64,000 bases of DNA from Buxus sempervirens (lineage: Eukaryota; Streptophyta; Magnoliopsida; Buxales; Buxaceae), in contig OX387190.1 of NCBI GenBank assembly GCA_947561395.2, positions 24,856,858-24,920,857 of the forward strand. The letters run 5' to 3'. The notes under the pieces were generated by a model. That model did not search any database and had not been told where the DNA came from. It worked only from the letters and a program-made list of their open reading frames with translations. Made by a program: the position numbers and the translations under genes. Shown here piece after piece: positions 33,247-43,870 of this stretch; within the stretch, counting starts at the first letter, position 1; each line of letters opens with the position of its first letter.

Positions 33247-36082
33247 TTCTGGACTTTTTCTACTTCTTCTTTTCCTTAATGCCAAGAAAAGAACATTCAA
33301 GGAATACAAAATAAGTCCAACAAAAACAAGAACAACAAGGAACAGTAAAAGAGAAAAAAATTTAATTTAATTTCAATCTTTTGAAGAGAGTAAAATAAGA
33401 TTTCCACCCATGTAGCATCTGTTGGAAATATATATTCTAATCATGGATATAAATAAAATTAGTATAAGACAAGAAAGAAATACTTATCAGCTTAGTCGAT
33501 GCATGCAAATTAATACATTCAACTAATTTCTTTCATAAATGAAGTTGTGTTTCTATTTAAAAGTTAAAGCAAGTTGCTAGTAAATGCAAGGATGGAAAAA
33601 AAAATTTTAAGTAAGGCTTTGAGTTCTAATTTAGTTCTTAGCTAAATAATTATGTTCCCTAATATTTAAAAAAATGAAAAAGAAAAAGCAAAAAAAATGT
33701 CTTTTATCATTTTGAATAATATCATACCTCTGTACCATAATATAGGAAGTAATCACAGAAATAATTATGTTCCCTAATATTTTATTAATAAATGCATTAC
33801 TAGTTTATATATTCTATTTAAAAAAAACATATTTTGATGCATTCTATAGTACAACAAGGTCAACACCGACCCGCCCCATTACCAACACAATATGTGCTTA
33901 TAGTTAATTATGTTCGGGTCAAGTTGACACTTAGCATATGGTATGGATTTCACGCGAGAAAATTGGCCCATGTGCTGGCATGGCCCAACACGAGGCACAA
34001 CACACAGCAATGCCCCTTCAACTATAGCCATACGACGCTGGGCCAGCCTTGCCGCTAGCCTATGCCAGCATGCCAGGTCCACCAACAACTAGCCGTTGGA
34101 TTACTAAAAAATTAATTTTTTTTGTTGCTTTTGGGTGAATAAAAGGCTTTTATTCTTGTTTTATCACCTAACAGCTATAATAATAATAATTAAAAAAAAA
34201 CTAGTTTAGGATGTCAAATTTGTAAAATTATAAATAAAAAAAAAAGGGACCTTTCTATCCTAATAACAAGAATATTTAAGGGTAAAACGGGTAAAAGGCT
34301 AACTACAAATGCCTACAAACTCCTTTCTTCTATTTTCTAAGGCACTCAAGCTCTTAATTCTCTAGCGTTTTCAATTATGTGTGTGTATATGTATAATTTT
34401 TTTAATTAGATTCCTCAAGCATCAAAGTTGAGAAGTGTAGCACAAGAGACTGAAGCAACAGCTGCAAAACTTGTTCAAGCCTTAGGCTTCAGATGAGGTA
34501 TTTTGCTTATTTAAATTTCAGATATTTAATTCCTTATAAATATTATATAAATAAATATCTCTCTCCTACCCCTCAATAACGAGAGATACTGATGAAGTTT
34601 CGTGAACATGTAAAGCTTAAACAAGACAACCCTTTCGGTACAGTTTTTACATCAAATTGGGGTTTATATGCAAAGTTTTTGCCTTTCTAATACTTCATGT
34701 TTAGGTTGACCCTAATTTTTCCTTTTATCGATGATTTTGGGGTGTAGGTTTCAGCTGATCACTTAATGTGAGGGATTGGGTGTACTGTTCTTGGAAATCA
34801 TTCTTTTGGAATACATATAAACTTGCCTTATTCCACAAAGAAAAAAAAAATCTCTCCTTCTACTTTTCTTATGTAGAGTGTCACCATTAAAAATTTATTA
34901 TTTATATTATTTAGTTAAACTTAATTTTTTTAATATTCAATTAGAAAATGGACCCTATGCAATTTCTTAGCATAGAAAAAAATTGACTTTATTAATCAAT
35001 CTCTATGAACCGTAGGATTTAATGAGGCTCAACCTCTTGAGATTGCCTCGGATAATTTGTTGCAATGCATTACCATGTAGAACCTTCCACAAGTCTCTAA
35101 GGAAAATGACAAACTTTTTACAATAAATTAGTAGCAATCAGACGCAATTATAAGAAGTTTAGAAAGACGCTTATATAAGAAGTTTGAAGCACAGTTTCCT
35201 ACCATTGACAGGTCGAATAAATACTCTTTAGGAGATTGACACTCTTCCTCTGCTGCTTAAAAAAAATTCAAAAAAAATTCAAAAACCTAAAAATATAAAT
35301 ATAAATAAGGTACCAGCCACTTGCTGTCATAAGTTAAGGATGGAAACGGGTAGGGTTGTCATTTTGGTTATTAATTGACAATTAGAACTCCTATTTTCTT
35401 AGGAGTTTTTTTACTAAAACTTTATGCAAAATAAACAACTCTAGATTCCTACTTTTTTTTTTTGTCTTCAATTAATAATTTTAATAATCTATTATTAATA
35501 ACTACGGAATTTCAATAACAAGAATTCATATATTCTTAGGATTTTGTTAGAAAAAATGCTAAGGAAAGTAAACAACTCTAAATTCCCTCCTTTTTTTTTT
35601 TTACTTTTTTTTATATTATCAAAATATAGGTTGGATAACTATAGGAGAAGAAGTGCCCAGGAAAATTCTTTTTAATAAAATTAATATATGTGCTAATTAA
35701 ATCACGTCATTAATAAAACAACACCTAATGTAACGGCAATTAAACTTCATAGTTTACTTTTATTAGATATCTTTTCATAATTTTTGTTTTAATTAGGATT
35801 TTATTTTGATAATGGCTTAGTCACAATAATCTTACTTTGAATTTATTAGATAATCTTGTTTTGATTATTAAATTAGGATATATATACTCTTATTAATTAG
35901 ACATGTAATAATTATCAAAAATATTTTAGTTTGATGCTTGCTTCATTAAATTATCTTATTTCTATTTTATTTTAATATGGGTTTAGTTAAGATAAACTTA
36001 TTTTTTAATTTATTAATTAATAATTTGATAATATCTTATTAATTATATTTTTTTGTTATTAACTAATAGTTTGATGAAGCAA
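33247..36082. other. NLR upstream region and AT-rich non-coding DNA
   Basis: Upstream of the NLR start the sequence is AT-rich and carries its presumed promoter, which I cannot define. At 33834-34090 a more GC-rich patch (GGCCCATGTGCTGGCATGGC, then CTGGGCCAGCC) has the look of hAT-derived termini, but I cannot delimit an element. The rest holds long A and T runs and no recognised gene. Confidence 0.45.
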
Positions 36083-36183
36083 GCATTTGAAATGCGGTCA
36101 AGGCACGACCGCATTTGAAATGCAGTCAAGGCACGACCGCATTTGAAATGCGGTCAAAGCATGACCGCATTTCAAACGCAGTC
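36083..36183 (+). repeat. Three tandem hairpins AAATGCGGTC...GACCGCATTT
   Basis: A 28-bp unit repeats three times. Each unit is an inverted repeat of AAATGCGGTC with GACCGCATTT around a 7-nt loop, and the third is slightly diverged. Related but looser motifs (TGCGGTCA, ACCGCACTTG, TGTGCGGTTT) recur at 36977-37060. Confidence 0.85.
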
Positions 36184-39003
36184 ACGAAAAAAGGCCTATT
36201 AATAGGCCTCCACCCCCCAATATTTGTAAGCTGGTCCCCCCTCTTCGTTTCCACTCTGTCCCCATGCCCAAAAGGCCTCATTCCCTACACCCAGTCCAAA
36301 TTCCTGTTTTGCCCCTAGACCCTATCTGCTCATTTCCACCTTCTATCCCTTTCAACCCAAAGTCAGAAGGAGACCCCTTTTCAAGTCTATTTCGGGAAAT
36401 CAACGGGAGTGCGGAAGCGCTACCCAAACCTCTCAGAGAACCAAGACACATATAAACAAGAAGGTAACAGAATTGTAAGCATTTCCATCACTTTATATTC
36501 AACATATGTGAAAATCATTTAGTTTCAGCATCTCTCGTCTTAAGTTTCTTTTCACTTTATTCCTACTACATTATCTCTAACCTCATTTGTTCTCTTTTGC
36601 ACGTTGCGAGAGAGACCTCACGAAAGTGAGAATCTCCATGTGAAATGGGAAGAGGGTGACTTTCTAGAAGTCAAGGAACTTAAGTTATCATCAATTTTTT
36701 TTAATAAATTCGCTTTAATTGGTCATTAAGGAGGGTTTGTCCTCCTAAGATATCTTTTGTACCCCCATAAACTTCCCCCTCTTTCCCTTCTTAAATCCCC
36801 ATGCATGCAGGTTCGTAAATGGCGAAGCATCAAAGATGAAAAGGAAGTTTTGAAGCAAGGATAAAACATTTGCACCATGGAAAAGGAGCTGGAAATCCCA
36901 ACTGGAGTTGCCGGACATCCCTTGGAGGATAACCGAAGTGATCCCCATAAAAATCGCTTCAGAGTTGCAAAATCGAGCCGTAACCGCACTTGATATGCGG
37001 TCAGGCCTAAACAGCATTACATGTGCGGTTTAGCTCAAACTGGATAGCAAGTGCGGTCAGTCCATTAAAGAATTAAAAAGTCTGATTTTTTGACCTGGTT
37101 GGACTCGATCCGACCCGAACCGACAAGACTCGACTCATTAAGTTATTTGGGCTATTCCAATCCCATTTGTGGACAATGGGCCCAACTCGGCTCACCAAGG
37201 CTCCTGGGCCCACTTATGGGACCCACCTTTGACCAGCCTCAACCAAACCCATTTAAACAAACGGGCCCAAGGCCATTTGCTTAAGTACTATTGGGCCAAA
37301 TCCAAGCCCACTAAACCTTTAAAATGTTTAACCAATTCAATAAACAGCTTAAACCAATAGGGGTTACCCAATAACCCTACTGGGTCCAGGCCCAATCTTG
37401 ACACCCTGCAGGCCTTCCAACAGGGCCTGTACCCGACCTACTTCACTAAAATAAAAAGATAAAAAATGAAATAAAAAGGGGTCCACACCTTCAAGAGGAC
37501 CCCGCCAGACCCAAAAAGATACATGCTGGTTTAGGAAGGGTGAAAACTAATTCAAAACCAGGAAAACTCGAGGGACCCATCAGACTGACGAGGCGTGCCG
37601 GGGTGTCTTTAGACTTCCTCGGACGTAACCGAGGACTTAGCTAGATCTCTAATAAGTCACATACCAGACTTAGACCTGGATAGGCAATCCCAGTGTTTGC
37701 CTGCACTTCTTAGGCCGTGGTGACTCCAAAAGTCCTGAGGCACGCACGATACCACGTGCGTCTCGCGTGCAATATGATTTTAGGTGCGCATAGCTGGTTA
37801 TGGATCCATAGTTTTGGCTAGATAGCTAAGGGATATTTCATTTGGGTTGAGTTACTCCCTTGTACGAACGCGCTTCCTTTGCAAATTGGGTTGCTCTTAA
37901 GGGTCCTATGTCTGGAGGGACACCCCGGTGTTCCGTTGGTGATTCCCTGTACATGTGGATAAGCAATCATCTCCATGTATTGATTTCGGTACTATATACT
38001 GATGGTTGATGCCAAATCGGTTGAGTCGTATACAATAAGTCAATGACTACGGCTCTTATCTAAGGTGATGTTCACGAGTTTTAGTATCATTAGTAGCGTC
38101 GCCCTTAAGCCGCACAATGGTATAGCATACGGTTGAGAGTCATCTCAAAGGTGTATTTTTTTTTCTTGGTGAGTTCTACAATAACATTGAAATCATGTAC
38201 ACTTAATATTATTGTTGGGAACATGCTGGAAGCATGTATATGGTACTTATGGTTGGATGCGACTGTTTAGTATATCCCAGTTTTTATATTGGATTCTGTT
38301 GTTGATTTCTGAATTATGATCTTTGATATACATGATACTGTTCGTTGATACTTAAACTGTTTTATAAGCTGTTTTGTATTCCATAATTGTTATGAATGTT
38401 TATACGAGCCTGATTACACGAGACTGCTTATTCATGCATGAGCATCTACTTTAATACTTATGAACTGTTTATAGCATGCTTATGTTACCTACTGAGATAT
38501 TCATGTCTCACCCTACTTCTTTATTTCATTTTTCAGCTGATACGCAAGAGGGGGATCTTAGTGGGGATTATCAGAGTGAGCTTGCTGACTTTTCACCATA
38601 GGATTAGTATTATCCTGACTTGATCTGAGGTCGAGGAAAGATTAGTTTTGAGACTTTGACAGTTTGATTTTATTATTTATTTGGTTTTGATGTATTAGAG
38701 AAATTGAGAGCTTTAGTGACCCTTTGATTATTACTAGATTTGATTACTTGGATTTAATGGTTTAGTTATTTCTTTTATGAGGATGTTAGACTACACTTCC
38801 GCACATTGATGATTTTGCATTCTGATTATTGATAGTAAATGGATTATTTTAATTCTTCAGTCTGGTTAATTAATTGATGATTATTTGATATGGGCCCAGT
38901 AGCAACTCAGATTCGATTGTTGAGTTGGATTCAGGTTATTACAGTAACGAACCGGATTCGGGTCAAGTGCCGGTTTGCATTGACCCGAGTTTGGAGCATT
39001 ACA
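36184..39003 (+). repeat. LTR-retrotransposon remnant, Tekay-like 3' LTR part
   Basis: Between about 37780 and 38600 the sequence parallels the solo LTR at 14500-15180: the TTATGGATCCATA and TTTGGCTAG motifs, then near the end CTACTGAGATATTCATGTCTCACCC followed by a CAG-like acceptor and a GA-rich stretch. The block ends in GGAGCATTACA (39003), a Tekay-type LTR end. I could not find the matching TGTAA start or a target duplication, so the left edge is arbitrary and several remnants may be merged here. No coding domain is present. Confidence 0.35.
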
Positions 39004-39215
39004 ATGATGGTCACAATAATGGTGATGATGGTGGTTGTAATGGGGATGGACAAGGAGGTGGTCGTGGTCGTGGTTGTGGTGGAGGAGTTAACGATTGTGG
39101 TGATGATGGTAGGTTGGGGAGTTGGTGGTGAAGGAGGAGATGTTGGTGATGGTGGTGGTGGTGGTGGTGGTAGTAGTAGTGATGGTAGTGGAGATGGACG
39201 GAGAAGTGGTTGTGG
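39004..39215 (+). repeat. GGT/GAT-rich microsatellite
   Basis: Long imperfect GGT and GAT trinucleotide runs. The Gly/Val/Met-rich open frames over it are a product of the repeat. Confidence 0.8.
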
Positions 39216-40684
39216 TTGTGCGCACCCTACTTTTGTGCCTCAACCGACTCGGTCCGGCGCGGTTTGACGTGGTTTATGGTTCTTTCGAAGTAGCTGCTGC
39301 CTATTGTTTGAACTAGTCTATACAAAGATTGGCTAAGTGACCTGCTTATAACTAGAGGAACTCTATAAACACCTTAGGCTATCTTGTATGGCAGGTTCCC
39401 ATCTATGGATTGGATTGACATCTAATATGCTCTCTTATTTTTCCTTATCTCTTTTCTTCTTTTTCTTTTTTTTATCATTTCATATGTACAAAGGAATCGG
39501 AGGAATGGGAGATTGCTATGCTACATTCTACATGCAATAAAGTAAAAAAAAAGTCTACTGTACACATGATGACACTTACACAGATTTAAAAAAAGTACAT
39601 ATATATATATATTTATATAAGATCCAAATTAAACAAGGTCCAATATAAATAAAAAGATTGAAAACCAAAAGAGACAAAATGATGACATGTTCGGCCACAA
39701 AAATTCTATCATTTCAATCCAAAAAAAAATTTTTTTTTTTAAGTTTTGCTTTTACTTTTTATTTTATTTTATTACTCTCTTCCTTTAATTCCATTGTTTC
39801 ATGCAGTCTTGCTAGCTACAAAACTTATCCGTTAACAATCAAAACCATCCACTTTGGTGACAAAAACATCAAATGAACAAACTAGAAATAAATTAACAAA
39901 CTGAAGAAAGGAAAGTTGCCATTAAATGTGGTGCTTGGCGTTAAAGCAGTACGGACGTATATGGGTTAATTCGACAAAGAATTCAGAATCTTATGATTTT
40001 TTATTATTATTTCAGATTACAAAAGAACCATTCTCATATTAATTGGCTACAGCTGAGAAGATATAAAATGCAAAAGAAAACAATTTTATAGCATTTGGAT
40101 GAAAAGGAAATGACTAAACCACCTGGATTTGAAGCTCTTGCACTGTCAACAACAATCTTCCCTTTCTTAGTCAGTTTTGGGCGACCGCTTGTGCTATCAT
40201 TTTCTCTTCAAACACTTTCCTAAGAAGCTGTCTCAATGGAGCTCCTCCTCCTCTCTTCTAAAGAGTCTCCCGTTAATTCCCACAACGTTCTTCTCTTTTT
40301 CTTAGCATATGCTCTCTCTCTCTCTCTACATAATTTGAAGGAACGCATTTATGTTGATCCAAAATCCAGCGGCTGGGATGTATTTTGGGGGGTGTGTTGG
40401 GTCCCATTGAAAGGTGGCATATAACTACACGTTTTACCATTACCATTAAGTGACACCAAATGAAACTGTCTCACTTGAAGGTAATGATGGTGGTTGTCGG
40501 CAATTGAAGCGATACTAAATGAATACATAAATAATATGATGAATCAAACAAAAGGTTATAATCGTTATCCAAAAAAAGAAAAAAACAAAAGGTTATTAAA
40601 AAAAAAATGCCATCAAAATATTTTGGAAACATTCTCTATTCTAAAAATTGAAAAATTTTAGCTCCTAAAAACATGACGGTTTTT
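39216..40684. other. AT-rich non-coding DNA
   Basis: No gene recognised. It contains a short (TA)n run near 39599-39612 and a (CT)n run near 40311-40327. Confidence 0.5.
40546..40596 (+). repeat. Micro-insertion with poly-A and 14-bp target duplication
   Basis: Identical copies of AAACAAAAGGTTAT (40546-40559 and 40583-40596) flank a 23-nt insert that ends GTTATCC plus A(7)GAAAA. This is the fourth example in the window of a poly-A scrap with a long target duplication. Confidence 0.65.
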
Positions 40685-40930
40685 GGAGGAATGAGATCAT
40701 CTACGGTTGAATCCTCAAATGGACTTGGAGGAATAAGATCATCTACGGTTGAATCCTCAAATGGACTCAACCGTATCTAATGGTTGCTTGTCAAGTAGGC
40801 AAGCAACACCCCTCTTCTTTCTCTCTCTTGCATGGGAAAACAAAAAAGTGATTTTGAAAGATCTTGCATAGATGATCTCATTCCTAAAAAAGTGATTTTG
40901 AAAGATCTTGCATAGATGATCAACATCTCA
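40685..40930 (+). repeat. Two tandem duplications with inverted ends, MITE-like
   Basis: A 42-bp unit (GGAGGAATGAGATCATCTAC at its start) occurs twice (40685-40726 and 40727-40767). A 44-bp unit (AAAAAAGTGATTTTGAAAGA at its start) occurs twice (40842-40885 and 40886-40929). GGAATGAGATCATCTA at 40688 is inverted as TAGATGATCTCATTCC at 40869-40884, and another direct copy lies at 41163. The arrangement suggests a rearranged small inverted-repeat element about 200 bp long. Confidence 0.55.
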
Positions 40931-41382
40931 TACCTAAAATTTACTTGACAGCTTTTGAAGAAAATAAATAAATGAAAGATCTTGCATTTCACTTGCCTAA
41001 AAAATGACGACACAGAGTTGTCGATTGAGAGTTCAGCATGTGCGGTGTTTGAAAACAGCGTTTTTCTTTTTTAATTGTTCTTGAAAACAAAATACCTAAA
41101 ATCTCATTCTCATTTGCTAAGTACAATTTTCAAATCGTTTTAAAAAAAAAAAATCCAAAAACGGAATGAGATCATCTACGGACTCAACTCAACTATATTA
41201 TTGGTTGCTTGCCAAGCAGGCAAACACACCCCTTGAAAAAGTGAAAATCACTTTTATTGCTAAGCTGTCAAGCCAAGAAAGAGTTACTTTACTGCTTCTG
41301 CTTCTGCTTTTACGCGCAATTTAATAAACTTAAAACTCCATGAATTTAACACTTATTTTACTCTTCTCAGATGTTGCTTTAT

Positions 41383-41652
41383 GACGTAACATTGAAAATG
41401 ACAAGTCCACCCTTGTCAGCATTGGAATCAATGCTTGTTCTTTCAAATCTGACGTAGCATTAATGAGTAGCCTACCCCTTTGCTAGCAGCATTGAAATCA
41501 ATGCTTTGTTGTTTGAGATCTGACGTAACATTGAAAGCCTGCCAGCAGCATGGAAATCAATGGCTGTTGTTTCAGATCTGACGTAACATTGAAAGCCGAC
41601 CCTTGCCAGCCGCATGGAAATCAATGCTTCTTGTTTCAGACGTGAAACTGAG
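41383..41652 (+). repeat. Four-copy tandem repeat (58-71 bp unit)
   Basis: Units begin GACGTA(A/G)CATT at 41383, 41451, 41522 and 41580, and contain CAGC(A/C)GCATGGAAATCAATG. A partial fifth start (CAGACGTGAAAC) is near 41636. Each unit has a TGACGTAA/TGACGTAG core of the bZIP type. Confidence 0.75.
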
Positions 41653-41674
41653 ACCTGATACCTTTTTTATTTTT

Positions 41675-42122
41675 GAGCAAATTAATTTTTAGTGGTGTTT
41701 TATCAACATATTTAAAATTTAGTTTGTAAAATTTTGAATTTTAACTTTTATTACACCTTTATCAAAATAATTAATCATTTCACTATTACAAATCAACTAT
41801 TCCAATAATACCCTTACATCACTCATTCAAATGGCTTGTACAAATCATTCATTCAAGGTACAAATCATTTTATTAATTTGTACAAACTAATTTATTGATT
41901 TATCCAAATCATTTTATTACTTGTACAAGTTTAAAATGACTTGTACAAGTTAATTTATTGTTTGTACAAGTAAGTTGTATAACTGTATTTTTGGAAGAAT
42001 TTATTTGTAATAGTTAAATGGTATTTAAAATTAATTATTTTGATAAAGGCGTAAATTCAAAATAATTTTACCGACTAAATCTTAAATATTTTTATAAATC
42101 ACCATTAAAAATTAATTTTCTC
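41675..42122. mobile_element. 448-bp MITE with ~120-bp terminal inverted repeats
   Basis: The left end reads GAGCAAATTAATTTTTAGTG, and the right end in reverse complement reads GAGAAAATTAATTTTTAATG. The pairing continues inward for about 120 bp (to ...CTATTACAAAT on both sides) with a modest number of mismatches. The flanks are T-rich (TTTTTTATTTT and TTTTTTCTTT) and could be a diverged 9-10 bp target duplication of the Mutator kind. The centre carries several TTGTACAA-type palindromes. There is no coding capacity. Confidence 0.7.
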
Positions 42123-42956
42123 TTTTTTCTTTTTTTTTTTACCAAATTAGGATGTTGTGATGCTATTGGATGGTTATTTCTCTATTTACACGCTGGTTAT
42201 AAGCGCTAGTTACTATATTCTATCATTTATATTTTTGTAAGATATATCTTTATAAAAACTATAGGTAAGTATCTCTAACCCAATAGGTTAAGGTTTATTT
42301 TTTATTTTTTTGTAATCTTGTTATAATAGTTCCATGATTATTGTTTTATCTTAGATTGCATGAACCCTTTTATGTAGAAATTATTAATAGTAAAATATGT
42401 ATATATAAATATGTTATGAATCAAACATAGGGAAACATTAAATGTTTATTAGTATTATTTTTATATATTTATTTGGTGTACATATATTGTTTAAGTAAAG
42501 GGATAATATGCATTTTATCATATGAGGTGTATCAGCCTCACATACTGAGTTTTGTGGAGACTTAACCCTTATATTTTTGTAAGAAACCAGCAATCCACAA
42601 ATAATGGAAAGAAGTGACAAGATGATGATTTGAATGATGAAATACTTTATTTGAGTTCGTTATTGTTTGGTTAGAAATTTAGAGTGAATGTTGTTTTATG
42701 AACTATTTGGGTTTCTAGATTGTGATTGGTTGTATTTGATTAAACTATTAAACCATGGTTCGGGTTGGTTTAATGTTGGTTTGGATTGTTTTATTTGGTT
42801 TAATTTCCGTTATAACTTTGGTTGGTAAAATATTGAATGAAATTGTCAGGCATTTATTGAAGAATAAATTTATTTTGGGATTCTCTTACGAGGAAGGTTA
42901 CGTCCCATCCTATATGTGTATTATTACACGCTATGTATGGATTGAGGGCGTGACAA
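42123..42956. other. AT-rich non-coding DNA, possible LTR end at 42956
   Basis: No gene recognised. The stretch ends in TTGAGGGCGTGACA at 42956, exactly where homology to the dispersed segment begins. This resembles the end of a Tekay-type LTR, but I could not find its start. Confidence 0.35.
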
Positions 42957-43870
42957 GTATTGATTGTGTAATCACCTTGATCCTTGTGGATGGTGATCTT
43001 CATGGCTTCTTAATTTCCTCTATGCAGCAGGGAGCTAGCTAGGAAGATCTAAAACATAAAACAAGACAGGATATGAAAAGAATAAGTGTTCTTTAAGACA
43101 AAGAAGCTACAATCTCAATCAACACTGGATGAGCATATTCGGGAGGAGTCAAGAAGAAATTAAGGGACGCAAAATAAAGAAAGACATGATGGAGAAGAAG
43201 ACGTGTCTCACTCCAAGAATCCAATATAAATTAACTGAAATCAAAATCTAATCCTACTCAAACTTGGAAAGTATAATTAAAAAGATTGTTCTAGTTTATA
43301 TGTAGGATATATTTCTAGAGATTAGGTTATCTTTTTAAAGCTAAACTACAAGTCTCTACTTAAATTCTCTTAAAGCTGTGTTCCCGGTTGAGATGATGAC
43401 GTCCCAGTTGATTAGGATCCTTCATTAGTTCTTATGAAGAATCCTTTTCCTCGTGGAGCGAACAAATACTCCTTAAATCTAATAAAACTATTCTTTTGAA
43501 CATTCATTAGTTATTTATTTTAAAAATACTAATTTTAATTTTGTAACGACAAGCTTAACTAGGGACTTACAAGGATAGGTACACTTGTACACTTACCGAG
43601 TTACTAGGCCCATCCGAGTTTTTAAACAGCACAGGTTCTTTGGAAAATTTCTAATATTATGCCCCACATGAATTAATCTGAATCCATATCCAAACCCATT
43701 TTACTTCGGGTTACCCATTATTAAAGCTTTGGCATAACGAAATTCGCAAACCCTGTTACTTGTTTCAATCTCTATACCGGATTATACAGAAATATAGGAT
43801 CAAAATGTTCTGGGAAAAAAACTTAAATTTATAAATAATTTTAAAATTACCAATGATAAACTACTCATGA
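42957..43870 (+). repeat. Dispersed segment, copy 2 (without LINE, LTR or CACTA)
   Basis: Collinear with the four pieces of copy 1 (see 9999-26680). At 43276 AATTAAAAAGATTGTTCTAG corresponds to the CACTA insertion point. Around 43130 and 43195 it corresponds to the LINE and solo-LTR insertion points. About 300 bp near 43390-43700 have no clear partner in copy 1. Confidence 0.75.

Noticed and set aside
38890-39316. Glycine-rich protein gene
   Set aside because: The frame is made by a GGT/GAT microsatellite. No signal peptide, no conserved ends, and neighbouring frames are open too.
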